64,000 nucleotides of DNA, taken from assembly GCA_000697665.1 (NCBI GenBank), contig KL197744.1, forward strand, positions 4,837 through 68,836, given 5' to 3'. The notes under the pieces are model-generated. The model searched no databases. It saw only the letters and a program-made list of their open reading frames with translations, and was not told the origin of the DNA. The DNA comes from Jaapia argillacea MUCL 33604. Lineage: Eukaryota; Basidiomycota; Agaricomycetes; Jaapiales; Jaapiaceae. This document shows positions 30,001 to 41,878 of the stretch, one piece after another; position 1 is the first letter of the stretch, and the number at the start of each line of letters is the position of its first letter. The position numbers and the translations under genes are program-made.

Positions 30001-32757
30001 GGGTTGAAGGAGGCTACGCAGAGGGATATGGAGGCGTTTGCGAATGGGGGTCTTAGGACGCTTTGTGTTGCGTATAGGGTTTTGGAGGAGGATGAGTATT
30101 TTAGGTGGGAGAGGGTTTATGATAATGCTACTGCTGCTACGAAGAATAGGGAGGAGGAGGAAGAGAAGGCTTGTGAGTTGGTTGAGAGGGATTTGACGAT
30201 TTTGGGAGCTACGGCGCTAGAGGATAAGTTGCAGGAGGGAGTGCCGGAGGCTATCGAGATATTGCATAGGGCGGGCATCAAGTTGTGGATCTTGACTGGT
30301 ATGTTGTTGATTTGTCGTTTTTTGGGAGATGGGTTGCTGATTTTGGGCTTGTAGGTGATAAGGTGCAAACTGCCATCGAGATTGGTATGTGCATTGGGGG
30401 ATCGCATACCGTTAATTTGGGCTGAATTTGGGTGATTTAGGTTTCAGCTGCAACCTCCTCAAGAGCGATATGGAAGTCATGATCCTTTCGGCTGATACTG
30501 CGGAGTCGGCTCGCGCACAAATCGAGGCTGGGTTGAACAAGATCGCTTCGGTGCTTGGGCCGCCTTCTTGGGATCCTAAACATCGCGGCTTCATTCAGGG
30601 CACGACAAAGGCTTCGTTCGCTGTGGTCATTGATGGCGAAACGTTGAAGTATGCGTTGGAAGCCGACTTGAAGCCGTTGTTTTTGAACCTTGGTACGCAA
30701 TGCGAGACTGTGGTTTGTTGTCGTGTCTCTCCCGCTCAGAAAGCATTGACTGTCAAGCTGGTGAGTTTCGTCCCTGTTGCTGTGGTTCCGTTCCGTTGTC
30801 TTATACAGTTCCTGGAACAGGTCAAGGAAGGACGCAACGCCATGACGCTGTCAATTGGTGATGGTGCCAACGACGTAGCCATGATTCAAGAGGCGAACAT
30901 TGGTTGCGGTCTCTTTGGTCTTGAAGGTTCTCAAGCTGCAATGTCCGCTGATTATGCTTTTGGTCAATTCCGCTTCTTGACAAAATTGTTGATCGTTCAT
31001 GGTCGGTGGTCATATCAACGAGTCGCGGATATGCATAGCAATTTCTTCTACAAGGTAGGCTTGGCCTTGATTATATCTGAATACATTGTTGCTGACTGTT
31101 TTTGAAGAATGTCATTTGGACTTTTGCGATGTTTTGGTTCTTGCCTTGGAACAGGTGCGGCACACTGATCGATGAATGATGATGCGAATGTTGATGATTG
31201 TTCAGTTTCGAAGCGACCTATCTGTATCAATACACCTTCATCCTCCTGTGCAACCTCGTCTTCACGTCCTTACCGGTCATCGTCATGGGAGGTCCGTTCT
31301 TCATCTTCGCAACGGCGTATTTGTTCATCACCTGCTTCTTCTTAGCCTTTGATCAGGACATCAACGCAAAAGCCGCTATGGCCTTCCCCCAGCTCTACGT
31401 CCGCGGTATTCGTGGGTTGGAATACACCCGCACCAAATTCTGGCTGTATATGCTAGACGGTCTTTACCAGTCTGTGGTTGTTTATTTCATCCCGTTCTGC
31501 GTCTGGTACTTTGGCTCCGCCGTGTCGTGGAACGGAAAAGGTATCGACTCTCTGGCCGACTTTGGTACCACCGTCGCTGTGGCAGCAATTTTCGCTGCCA
31601 ATACCTATGTCGGGTTGAATACGAACTAGTGCGTATCAAAGTCCTATATTCTCGGGCATGACTTGATTAACCGTGTTTTCTCAGCTGGACTGTCATCACT
31701 TGGATTACCGTCGTGGGGTCGTCGTTGGTCATGCTCGCGTGGATTATCGTATACTCGTTCTTCCCAAGCAGCGATTTCAACGATGAAGTGGTAGTCCTCT
31801 TTGGCAACATCACTTTCTGGGCGACAGTTATCGTGTCCGTAGTCGTTGCCTTGGGTGCGATTGATTTTCGTTCCTCTTCGATGGAACTTTGCTGACGCGT
31901 TGCGATGATCAGGGCCCCGCTATCTGGTGAAATTCGTGACAACTGTCTACCATCCATTGGACAAGGACATCGTTCGCGAAATGTGGGTTCAAGGTGACCT
32001 CAAAGATCAGCTAGGAATCAGGCGCCATCGCGATCGCAAGAGGGGTGATCTCGAGTCTGCCCCCATGTTCCAAAAACCACATAGTCGATCAGAGTCGGAA
32101 TTGTCTAGCATCCACCACGGCTATGAACCGGCGTTGACAAGAAGTCCTGGCGATACCCAAGTCGCACTCGCACAACCTTTGGGTTATCACAATGCTCCCT
32201 CACAATCCGCGATATACGGAGGTGTCGCAATTGTGCCGGACTACGACCAGCGAGTTGAAGATGGAGAGGAGCAGGACGTGGTGCTTACACCTCGACAATA
32301 CAGTGAAGGTCACATACACACACCCACAGCCGCTGAAGCCTGGCGGCATTCTTACTACTCTGCTTCAGATATCCCACCACCCTCACCCCTTCCGTCACCG
32401 AAGATGGGCTACCTCTCTGGTGCTTCCAACAGTTTCTCCACTTCACCCCCATCAACATCGCGAACCCCTACCTCTGCTGCCTTCACGTCGGAAAAGATTC
32501 ACACGCCTCCTGGCTTGTATAACGAAACGCTCCAAGTTCCCAGAGGTGGCTCCTCTCGAGAACCAGAATCATTCGAGTTACGTGTTCGTAGCCCGCCGCA
32601 AGATGCAGGGTCACGCAGTACCCCAACAGATCGACGTGATCCCAGCGACGCTAGTTTTGCTACTGCCGACGAGTATGGTTCAGATACTGAACCGGATCAG
32701 GACGGTGATCCAGGTGGGCGACCAAGCGATTACTATGCCGGGCCACGGGTGCTGTAG
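27019..32757 (+). CDS. P4-type ATPase, phospholipid flippase (Dnf1/Dnf2-like)
   Basis: Aminophospholipid-translocating P4-ATPase that moves phospholipids to the cytosolic leaflet of plasma membrane or late Golgi membranes, normally with a Cdc50/Lem3-type partner. Twelve exons close in frame: 27019-27424, 27477-27528, 27580-27620, 27673-29077, 29151-30298, 30355-30384, 30441-30760, 30821-31054, 31108-31154, 31206-31628, 31685-31854 and 31913-32757, giving 1,706 aa. Seen features: KYTILTFIPKNLYEQFRR entering span 1, the P4 A-domain DGETNLK, the phosphorylation loop DKTGTLTQN (Asp699, codon 29341), the nucleotide-domain KAESPDEAALV, GDGANDVAMIQEANIG in the hinge, and the last spans ending near ALGPRYLVKF. 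A long low-complexity insert sits between span 2 and the A domain (about 27840-28330), typical of the Dnf branch. The C-terminal tail of about 260 residues is Ser/Pro rich. Exon 6 has only 30 nt. The Dnf assignment is by insert and size and is less certain than the P4 class. Confidence 0.92.
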
Positions 32758-33315
32758 CCGTATTCTTTGCCTTTCGTTTCTATTCGTTCCCTGACGGTGT
32801 ACCATATGCTTTACTGGACGAGCAATGAGCTTGATCCCATTCCGTTCGTTGGTGCGATAGAGTGTTCGTTTTCTCGCTGCTTTCCTGGTCCCATTGCATG
32901 TTATCTTGTTGGATGGCCTCATTTATTTGCATCTTTATTTTTGGACTATAGAAGCCACATAGCCTAGCATATCATTGTTTGTATAGCTGTCACTCTATAC
33001 CCCGTAGTGTTGCCTGTGCTGGAGGGACGCTCATTGGCCATATCCCCGCATGAACAGTGGCCCAAACGACCAAATCCAACAGAGCGTGATGATCGATCTG
33101 CTGAATCTTCCCCCAACGATGACAAGGTAGCCAACTGTAGCCAAGGCGTCTCGGAGGTCGGGTCAAGACGGGTGTGGCAAGAAGCGCCAATGTGCTGGGA
33201 GACTCGAGGGGCCTTGGGAAATGTTCCTTATAAGGTTTCTGTTTGGTACCTCCTCGCCTGACTAAACACCAATTCATGCTTTTTATCTTTGATTTTGACT
33301 TCGTTTGAGCCTACA
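32758..33315. other. Intergenic stretch, flippase 3' side and regulator promoter
   Basis: 558 bp, no gene seen. It holds the transcription end of the flippase and the promoter of the Zn2Cys6 gene. Confidence 0.5.
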
Positions 33316-36300
33316 ATGTCTGAAGAGCAGTCTTCTGAAAAGTCTTCGAGCTCGATGTTGAAGGAGAGGCGCTTCAAATTGAGCAGGTGCGCCCTTTTTC
33401 CGCGGCCCTGACGCTTGCAATACGTTTTTAATCTTTACCCTTTTGCAGAGCTTGTGACCGATGTCGGTAAGAGACGCCGAGCATCCCTGGTGGTGAATTC
33501 AGCTGAAATACTTGTTGCAGTCGGAGGAGGATCAAATGCGACGAGGGTCATCCATGCCAGGCTTGTTTGAACTCCAATTCGGCGTGCACCTTCGAGGAGC
33601 CTGGCAAACGGAGCCACCCTCACAAGTCCAAGTGAGTGCTATCCGGTTGTGGCCGCAATGCGGGGAAGCATCTAAACGCTTCTCGTTGCCGTAGGAGAAC
33701 CGCAACCCTGGAGGATAGGATGCACCACCTGGAGAGTTTGATTCAGGCCATCCCGCCCTCCGTCTTTGCGGCGGGGGTGGCGTCGGCGGCTGCTCAGGCA
33801 CAATCAGATCCTCGGTCGAGTCCTCACGCATCGTTCGCCTCATCCCCTCATGCATTCCCCTCTGGCGTCCCACCTAACGCATTCCCTCTCACCAACCCAT
33901 CCACCCATTTCACCCGGGGGAGATCCGGTTCCAGGCAGTCCAGTCCCAACTCGTTCGGATCATTGCTCACCCAGCCTTCACTGAGCCGCACTATGTCCTC
34001 GGCTGACGATCTTTGCGAGGAAATTGCCCGAATGTCGCTTTCCCCGTCTTATCTCTACCTAGACGACGAAGGGTATACGCGGTGGCAAGGAGAAACTTCC
34101 TGTCTTCCATTATTGGACCTGCTTGTCGAGAGACATGCATCTACAACGAAGAGAGAGGAGCGAGAGTCCAGCCCACAAACATGGACAGACGCCAAAAAGG
34201 ATCATATGGCCACCGACTGGTTCCCAGATCGGATGCCCAAGCGTACTGAAATCAATCCCGAAATGCTTTGGAAACTTGTAACTTCTATCATATCTCCCGA
34301 TCTCATGGACAGGTCTGTTCCGTTTATCCCAGTGCTCAGTACGGTGGAGCTGAACCAGACATTAGCCTCGTTCAGTGCTACCTGTCCACCTCCTACTATC
34401 TCATGCCTTTCTTGCACGTTCCTTCGTTCCTAGCGGTGAGCAACACACACTATGCTGGCATTTTCTCCCTTGTGACTGAACCCTTGCCCTAGGATTACGG
34501 CAACCCGCAGAAATGGGGTGAACCGGGCTTCGCCGCCTTCATTGTATCCATATGCTGCCTCTCATCAAGACATATCGATGACCCACGGGTCCGGGCTGAT
34601 CCCAATGACGGCGTATCAGCTGGCACCCAATGGTTCGAACTGTTTGGAAGGTTGCGTACGCTTCCTTCCTCGGATCGACCGACCCTTTATACTATCCAAG
34701 CCGTTCTGATCGCGGGTGTCTATGCCGTTGGCCTTGGTAAACTTTCAAAAGCGTTTTCTCTACTCGCCGAAGCCGTAACACTCTCCATTGATGCCGGCTT
34801 GCACCGCTCAGCGGACGCCTATGACATCTTCGACCCGATTGAGGAACAGGTGAGGAAGAGGACCTTTTGGAGCGTCTACGTCTGGGACAAGCAGGCTGTG
34901 GCTCACTTTGGGCGACCCCCGATGATTCGACTGAGGGATTGTGACTTGACGGCTCCCGTTATCGTTGACGACGAGTACATATCAAGTGAAGGAATTGGCG
35001 CTCAGCCACCAGACAGGGAAAGTCGAATGAGCGCATTTGTTTCAGTCATCCGGATGTTCATCGTTTTGGAATCTGTCCTCGATACCCCTCCTTCTCGATC
35101 TTTCGGGGAGTCGTCACCTTTCCTTACCCGTGCGACCTCTCTTCTCACAGGCTTCAAACGATCCAAGGACATGCGGGACGAAGAAACCCTTTTGGACGAA
35201 GTTTGTAATTCGGTGCCTGCGCACTGGGCTCACTCGGCGGAGACGATGGCAAGCGATGATGTTATTCGGGTGACGCAGGCGGAGAGGTTGCATTGTGTTG
35301 AACAGTTTGTTCGGATGTTGATCCATCGGCATCGCTTCTCGGAGCTGGTCGCGGAGCGAGCTTTCCATCGACTTGGGGAGGAGGAGCAGACTGAGGAGGA
35401 GAGGGAAGCTATGAGAGCTGCGCATGTCAGCGCCTTGCAAATTGTTGCGGCACACCTTCATATCGCGACGAAGGGCTTGATGACATACTGTACGTTGGTC
35501 TTTTACCGTGTGTTCGTCGTTGTTAACCTCCCGTACTAGATGGTGTCCATGTTATTCATCAACTCACACAAGCCGGTCGTACCCTTGTTGCTATCCTGAT
35601 GAACTCAAACTCGGAAGGAGTCAGACCGCTCATTCCCAGTGCATTGGATGCCCTGCGATCGTGCGTTGGTTTGCTACGAAGATTCAGTGGACGTTATGTT
35701 TGTGGATTACGATCCGGTGATATGATGGAGGAGTTCTGTCGACGTGGGTTCTTGCTTCGCTTGCGATGACATCATCTCACATTTATTCCAGTAACGCAAA
35801 TACCCTTGGACTCGCCGTCTCGTGGACCAGAAGATCGGAGCACACGACCACCATGGATCCGACCTGTTCGCAAAAAGACTCCTTCTATGGCCAGGTCGAC
35901 CGCGGGCTCAAGCGATACTGCATCGCAAAACAGCCCTGAAGCCGATTTCTCTGGCGATATCTTCCTTGATATGACCGGAGGCGCTGCCAGTCCCCCACCA
36001 TCCACAAGCTTCGCCACCAGCCCAAACGGCACGAGCCCTCCTGCTGGCATTCACCATACCTCACCTCACCCTGAACACCGCTACCCTTTCAGCAATACGT
36101 CTCCCTCCATTCCTCCTCCCGACCCCTCTATGCCCATGTCTCCGGCTGACTTTATGGCGATGCTGAATGATGGCAGTATCGATATGACGTCAATCTTCGG
36201 GAATGCCTCCGCCGAATATATTTCTGCTGGTCCACTCTCCGCCGTCGCTACAAACGGCGTCTATGGACCGGCTATGGAGACAAATACGAATGGTACGAGC

Positions 36301-36327
36301 TTAATGGGAGTATTCCACTCTCCATGA
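33316..36327 (+). CDS. Zn2Cys6 fungal transcription factor
   Basis: Nuclear DNA-binding regulator of the binuclear zinc cluster class with a middle homology (Fungal_trans) domain. Eight exons close in frame: 33316-33386, 33449-33466, 33521-33631, 33695-34312, 34366-34435, 34493-35489, 35540-35743 and 35792-36327, giving 874 aa. The zinc cluster has the spacing C-x2-C-x6-C-x5-C-x2-C-x6-C starting at ACDRC. It is split over three exons, and the 18-nt exon 2 carries the first two Cys. A linker and short coiled coil follow ([14 protein letters not shown]). The regulatory domain shows [18 protein letters not shown], then [14 protein letters not shown] and [13 protein letters not shown], the usual Fungal_trans landmarks. 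The C terminus is Ser/Pro/Asn rich, a possible activation region. It is followed convergently by the amidohydrolase gene. Target genes are unknown. Confidence 0.92.
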
Positions 36328-36637
36328 TGACTGTCTGTGGATTATCATCTGCATGATGTGTATTTCTATGTCTGGTTTTCCCGTCTATGAGCTGTGTTCT
36401 TAGGTTTTTGTGTTATCCGCGTTTCTTGCTGTTGTTGTTCTTGCCTAATCAATACTATGTATCAATCCATCTACGAGCCTAAGGCTGTGAGTTAGGAAAT
36501 CACAAGCATACATGATGAGAAGGTTGCTGGTTTCATTCGACATTGGGTGACCACTATGTTTTTCATATTCATGTGATGATACATGTACACTATAGGATTA
36601 ACCAGTAGTCCATTGTCCACCCAGTCATCGCAACAAC
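36328..36637. terminator. Convergent 3' region between regulator and amidohydrolase
   Basis: 310 bp where two genes converge; both 3' untranslated regions and polyadenylation signals must lie here. No gene seen. Confidence 0.4.
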
Positions 36638-38698
36638 CTACACCTCAAGAGCCAAGCCGAATTGTTTGTCGATGGAGGCGTACCTTTGTTCAAGATCAAA
36701 GTTCGCTACCTTCTCCTTAATCACTGCAGCGCGAGTCTTCAAATTCTCTGCAACACCGCTCCATTCTTTCCTCAAGAGTTTCCCGTCCCTCTTCACGATT
36801 TCGCCATTGACGAAGACCCATTGAACATCTTCGGCGGTCGCGTGCAATACGATTCCTCGGAATGGATCGCTGCAATTACTGCAATTGCTGAGATTGACAG
36901 AGTCCGCGTTGTACAAGACGATATCAGCCAGCTTGCCAACTTCTATGGATCCAATCTGGGTTTCGACATGAGCAGTTTCCGCTCCTCCTAGGGTGGCCAA
37001 GCGGAACGCGGAAGCCGCCGAGAGAGAGTTGTACTTCACGCCTTTACCGTCATCGGCTCGCACTTTATGGAGTCGACCTACGCCAAGATGAGCAGTTCAC
37101 TCGGGACTACTAGAAGTGAAACTGTCTCACCTCGCTCGCACTGAAGGGCAACACGCATAGCGGGGAACATCTCCGTGCTTACAATGGATGCGCAGTCCTG
37201 TGAAGAATAGATGTTGGTCAAAAAGAGCGTCACGACGGAGGTCGTGTAGAATGATCCTCACGATTCCGAGCCCTACTTTGACACCCCGTCTCACGGCCTC
37301 GTAAGCAACAGGGCTGCCATGCCCCATCCCGAGTTCGTCCTCCTGCATGGATGAATTGAGTTTTCGACCCTTGAAGTGAAAATGGGTGAACCAACCGGTG
37401 TGGAAGCGGTGCTTGCACCCGACGCCTTGAGCAAATCCCACTCCCCTGGATCACAACCTTCGTGCAAGAGGTCGTTCGCATGTGAAAATATCACATCCTC
37501 CTTGAGAAGCCCAGCCTCTGCCCAGAGGCGAATCTTCTTGGAGAAGGCTCGACCGTGAGGACCACCAACATAGTGGAGAGTGATCGGCTTGACATTCAAA
37601 TCTCTGACCAGAGTCAAGATGCGTTGGTCTTCTTGGGGGTCGTATCCTTGAACATCGTACGCTAACCCCAGTGTTACTCTCCCGTCAGGAGTTAGCCGAC
37701 CTTGGTCTTCTTGGGCGAGCGACTGGATTATGTCGAGTTGCATCTTTGATACTTGAGCATCATTCCCGAATGCGAAGGGTTCGAAACTACTGGGGAGGGA
37801 CTACAGGTTAAAATGAGTGGGTGAGTAAGGAGAAATCACCGATTTAGTACAGACCTGACGAGAAATGCAAAGCATACATCTCAAACCAGATTCTGCAGTG
37901 GCTTCAATAGCCTTCTCGATGTGTTCAACAGAGTTTGCGCAATGGAAGTGGTCGACAACAGCCGTCGTACCAGAATGAAGTGCTAGGGGTGACGAATTAT
38001 TTCCTTGATCTATTTGAAAGGGTTAAATATGCGACTTACCTTGTAGGCATCCGGCAAGTTGACCAGCGTAGACATCCTCGGCAGTTACCAAAGCGGCTGT
38101 CGTCCAAGAGAGTTTCGCCAAGTTATGTGCGATGAAAGAAAGATGAAGACATTCAGCATATAGTAGATAGACATTCACGACGAAGTAATACCCACTATTC
38201 AGAGAGGGTCCAATCCTCTTGGTTGTCAACAACCGACATCCACAGATGCCTAGAAGATGATATCAGATGGTATCACAACTTCGGAGCTCTTCCAAGGAGT
38301 CCCTACCTATGAGTGTCAACGAATCCGGGGGCAATCCATTTGTTCGTACAATCGATGACCAACGCATCCTTGAAGTCCTGCAGGGTATAAGGATCTTGAA
38401 TAGCCACGATTTTGTCGCCGCTGATGAGGACGTCGACTCGACTCGGGAGGGGGATAGATATTGAACTATCGTCCTTTGTGAATGTCGCCAGTAGTCCATT
38501 CTGGAGCACGATCGTCCGAGGGTGTTCAACGGTTGAAACGGACGCATGCCCGTCGACACCAGAGTCAAAGCTGACATCCCGACTGTCGGAAGGGCTACCA
38601 GGGGTCGGAGGGCGCCCTTTCAATCCGAGGCCGGACTGAAACTTTCGAGTGAGGGAGGCTACGAGGCTTGAAGGGAAGGAAGGGGAAGAACGGGGCAT
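36638..38698 (-). CDS. Amidohydrolase of the chlorohydrolase/cytosine deaminase superfamily
   Basis: Metal-dependent hydrolase of the TrzN/AtzA-like amidohydrolase group, which remove amino or chloro groups from heterocycles; the substrate here is unknown. Eight exons: 38698-38307, 38249-38196, 38122-38040, 37982-37855, 37800-37396, 37342-37262, 37197-37131 and 37077-36638, giving 549 aa. Visible landmarks: a composite N-terminal barrel strand, then APGFVDTHRHLW with the metal HxH motif split by intron 1, HSGTTAVVDHFHC, HYVGGPHG, VIFSHAND (a metal or catalytic His), then the ELGMGHGSPVAYEAVRR helix and GIDCAS, whose Asp matches the family's metal-bound Asp. The C-terminal composite barrel (IGSIEVGKLADIVL) is complete. 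Odd point: the acceptor of intron 2 reads ATAA before exon 3 (38122) instead of AG, although phase and homology demand that junction. So the gene is either spliced unusually, carries a splice-site mutation, or has a sequence error. Confidence 0.85.
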
Positions 38699-40820
38699 CT
38701 TGGAATTGGTTGGTTTGAACTGGGAAGTGGAATCTAAGCTGCCTTTATAACTTGCACGATCTGAGACGAATAAAAAATATGAAACGGAAGCAATCGCATA
38801 ACCACCAGTGCCCTTGGAGCATGAGCAGACACAGTGACGTTGGGGCTGAGTAGATCAGGGTGGGCGGAGTAGGATGAAAGAACAACCATGACCATCTGTC
38901 TAAACAGGTGATTCCCCTGCTTGATTGACTTCGACCAACTTGGTGGCTTCTCTGAACAAAGAGTTGGTCAGGACCGGAGAGAATGCATGCTGGCCGCCGA
39001 GACCACAGAACTCGATACGGTGCCCTGAGCAACGTCCAGCAAGAACAAATGGAGGAATGAGATCTGAGAACACTTTGCGTAGGAATAGTGTGTCCAATAC
39101 GCATCTACCCATGGCAATGGCTCGGCCTGTCCGAGCTCGAGTGTCAAGCCGTAATCTGGTGTAAGTCCAATGGTAATAGGTCGATAATGTTCCTGACATT
39201 GTATGGTCCTTCGTATGCCAAGACGCAGGAGCAGCCCTGAACGGCGAAGTGGCCGATAGGGTGACCACGAACCCATGATGGGTTTGGTTCAGCAGTGCTT
39301 CTTGACATTCAGATAAAATAAGGTTCCATTGTAAGATCCGAGGCCCAAGAAGCAGATAGAGGGTGGTCGGAGAAAACGACGGTTCAAGTTGGACGAGTAT
39401 AGAAGCCCAGGACCAGAACGTGAAAGCGCCTTGCCTGTAACGCTCGTCAAAATCAGTAATCACAAACGGCTCCGAGAACGGCTGAATGGATCATGACTGA
39501 CCATATGGTTATGATGACTGATACGTCAAGTCGGTGAGGGATTAGATTGTCTCCAAAGTCTGCAAGACTCGAAGTAAGTTCGGAACACGGTGGCCTCGTG
39601 GCAAGTCATGCCGTAGATCAACAGGTATGCCTTACCAACCCTCAATCATGAGCTGAACAGGGAACCCAGGGTCAAGCTCGATGAGACGTATGATTAGATG
39701 ATCGCTACCAAACAGACCTTTCACGGTGACGTTCCGGAGAAGAACCGGAAAAGGTGGACAGACCTGCAGCTAGTTCGCTATGATGCAAACTCTCCCGCAG
39801 AGCGCAAGCGCGAACATAAATAGCGACCCAGACAATGTCGATCAGTTATATTCGAAGACCAAGATGGTTCAGGGAAGATAAGGAAACAAGTCGCGGCGTT
39901 TGAGTTTCTCAACATATCTAAATTCAGACTCAGCCCTCCTACGCCTGTTGGCACGGCGGAGGAGGGGTAGAACTTGAAGATACGCGACACTATCCTTCCC
40001 GCTTCCAATCGGCGTTTCAGGCGATCTCGGAGAGCACCTACCCCCATTGGAGGGACCTCGAGATTATCAAGTTACAACACCAGACAAAGCGTACAGCGAA
40101 GTCGGACTACTGGAAGGTTGAACGTTAAGCGTGCCTTGCACAGAAACAAACGCTGGATAGGTCAAGTCATTAGGGGTGAACGCTAATCCAGGAGGGGCAT
40201 GGTCGCCCGTAGGTTTCCACGACCAGACGGATGAACCTTGTCTGATAGGGTCCGTGACCAGAAAAATAGCTGGGTACTGGAGTAATTGAGAATGCAGTGA
40301 TTGGATGAGAAGGAAAACCCAAGAGCGATTGTTGTGAATACCCGACAAGATTTCGGCAAGATTGAAACGGCAAGCTGCACCAACCACGCCGGAGCAACAT
40401 AACTAAGCAAACGGATTTGGTGACTGACGGTTGGTGGTCAGTGCAGGCTCAGAATGGCATACACCTTGTGACAATCTAGACATGCCATGACTTGGCAGCA
40501 AAGCGCCCAGAAATAAAATGAGACTCACCTTGCAATGGGGAAGCCGACGATTGGAGCGATCCATAGCAATGTCGTTGCTAATTGAATTGGTTGTCACCCA
40601 TAGAGGTGGATATACCGTAGCCGAAGACATAAATAATGCCCAAGGCTAAGTGAGGAGAAGAATCATGGCATTGCACGCAGTTAATCGTGAATGATACCGC
40701 CAACTTAGCGGACGCAGAACGAGATAAGCCAAGAATTTGCCCGAAAGATAGACACACCGAGCTCTGTTGCTTGATTATGGTGTAATTGACGCACAAAAGC
40801 CTCAACCCACAACTTAAATG
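38699..40820. other. Unresolved region, possibly a degraded minus-strand gene
   Basis: 2.1 kb where the minus strand carries several overlapping frames with protein-like composition, for example about 39463-38900, 40387-40067 and 40047-39778. I could not link them into one consistent splice chain, and none shows a family I recognise. A possible first exon starts MSSATVYPPLW at 40630. The stretch 40660-40800 resembles 41720-41870, so part of the flank was duplicated along with the neighbouring membrane genes. I read it as a diverged or broken gene of unknown type. Confidence 0.35.
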
Positions 40821-40824
40821 TCAG

Positions 40825-41552
40825 TTAAAAAACGACGGCGATGAAAATAAAAAGTAAAGAACCCGTGTGGACAGAAGCACCAATTGGTATGGCTTTCGTA
40901 AATATACCGTTGCCGCTCGATGCGGCCCATACAATGCTGCGAAGGTACCAGCACACGCGGCGCCGCCACAGAACATTATTGCTTTGGAAGTAAATGTCAT
41001 CTCACACCCCAGCGCAAATCTTCCACGAGGGGAGGGACTCCTAGGCTGAATCAATACAATTTTCACAAAGGGAGATCGACTCGGACTTACGCGAAATGAG
41101 AACATCAGACTCGCCGGAAGGGAACAGGAGAACATCCCACACCCTATGAACGGCATGATGTCGAAGTCGAACAGTGAGCTGAGCCAACGCATGCAGTGAG
41201 CCTTGCTGGACGACTCGGGGATTGCAGACGATACTCCGCCAGCAGCGATAGCGCATACCAACACAAGGAGTTGGATGAAAACGCCCATGAACGCCTTGGG
41301 AGAGACGATGTTCCATTTGGGAGCCGGTTGGCCATCGTGCCCTCGAAACTCTTGCAGCCTTTCACGGGACTCCATTATGGTCAACGAGCAAGCGGATTCC
41401 GCCGCGGCCGGGCGCAGTGGGAGCTTGATTGTTGATGAACGATTCAACGAATAGGTTCCACGATAAGGTTGAATACAGATCCTGGAAGTTCGACCCGGCA
41501 GTTCTTCAAGATTAAGCTGAGAAGTCCTCTCGTAGTTAGCACTTGAAGCCAT
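40825..41552 (-). pseudogene. Divergent third copy of the four-span membrane family, intron-poor and probably broken
   Basis: Relative of the two genes at 41879-42941 and 43454-44549. The matching parts are a helix (RERLQEF), a first span (FIQLLVLVCAIAAGG) and the GCGMFSCSLPASLMFSFR segment, which ends at the same intron position as its relatives. Introns 1 and 2 of the relatives are absent here, and the region from 41552 to 41091 is one open exon. Past intron 3 the ancestral acceptor (41041) leads to PSWK and then an in-frame stop at 41002-41004. The next span is coded one frame over, and the tail (GNGIFTKA onward) returns to the first frame. Using an acceptor five bases earlier keeps a 231-codon frame open to 40821, but with an unrelated tail. 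I lean towards a pseudogene. Confidence 0.6.
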
Positions 41553-41878
41553 GTCGTCACTTGACAATTAGGCTTTACCAACTGATCTTCACGAACAAGG
41601 TTCATAAATAGCTTAGGACTCACCATGCCGATCGAGCCAACGAGGAGCGAACTATAACAACATTGTTGTCAAACAGCCTCTGGCTTGCAAAGGTGGATGT
41701 GTGGTGATGACGACAGAAATAGCAACGCTGAGCGGGAATCCACAATGTCACTGCGCGCAATTAATCGAGGGGCGGCAGAAAGAGGAGGCATAAGATAACC
41801 TGAGCCAACGTTTAGGGAACGCTCAGAGTTCAATTGACTTCCAAGATGATACAATAAAAATACAACGATCAACGTCAC

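Noticed and set aside
40821-41567. 248-codon open frame as an intact gene
   Set aside because: It reads through the intron position shared with its two relatives, and its tail is in a different frame from theirs; a diverged or broken copy fits better.
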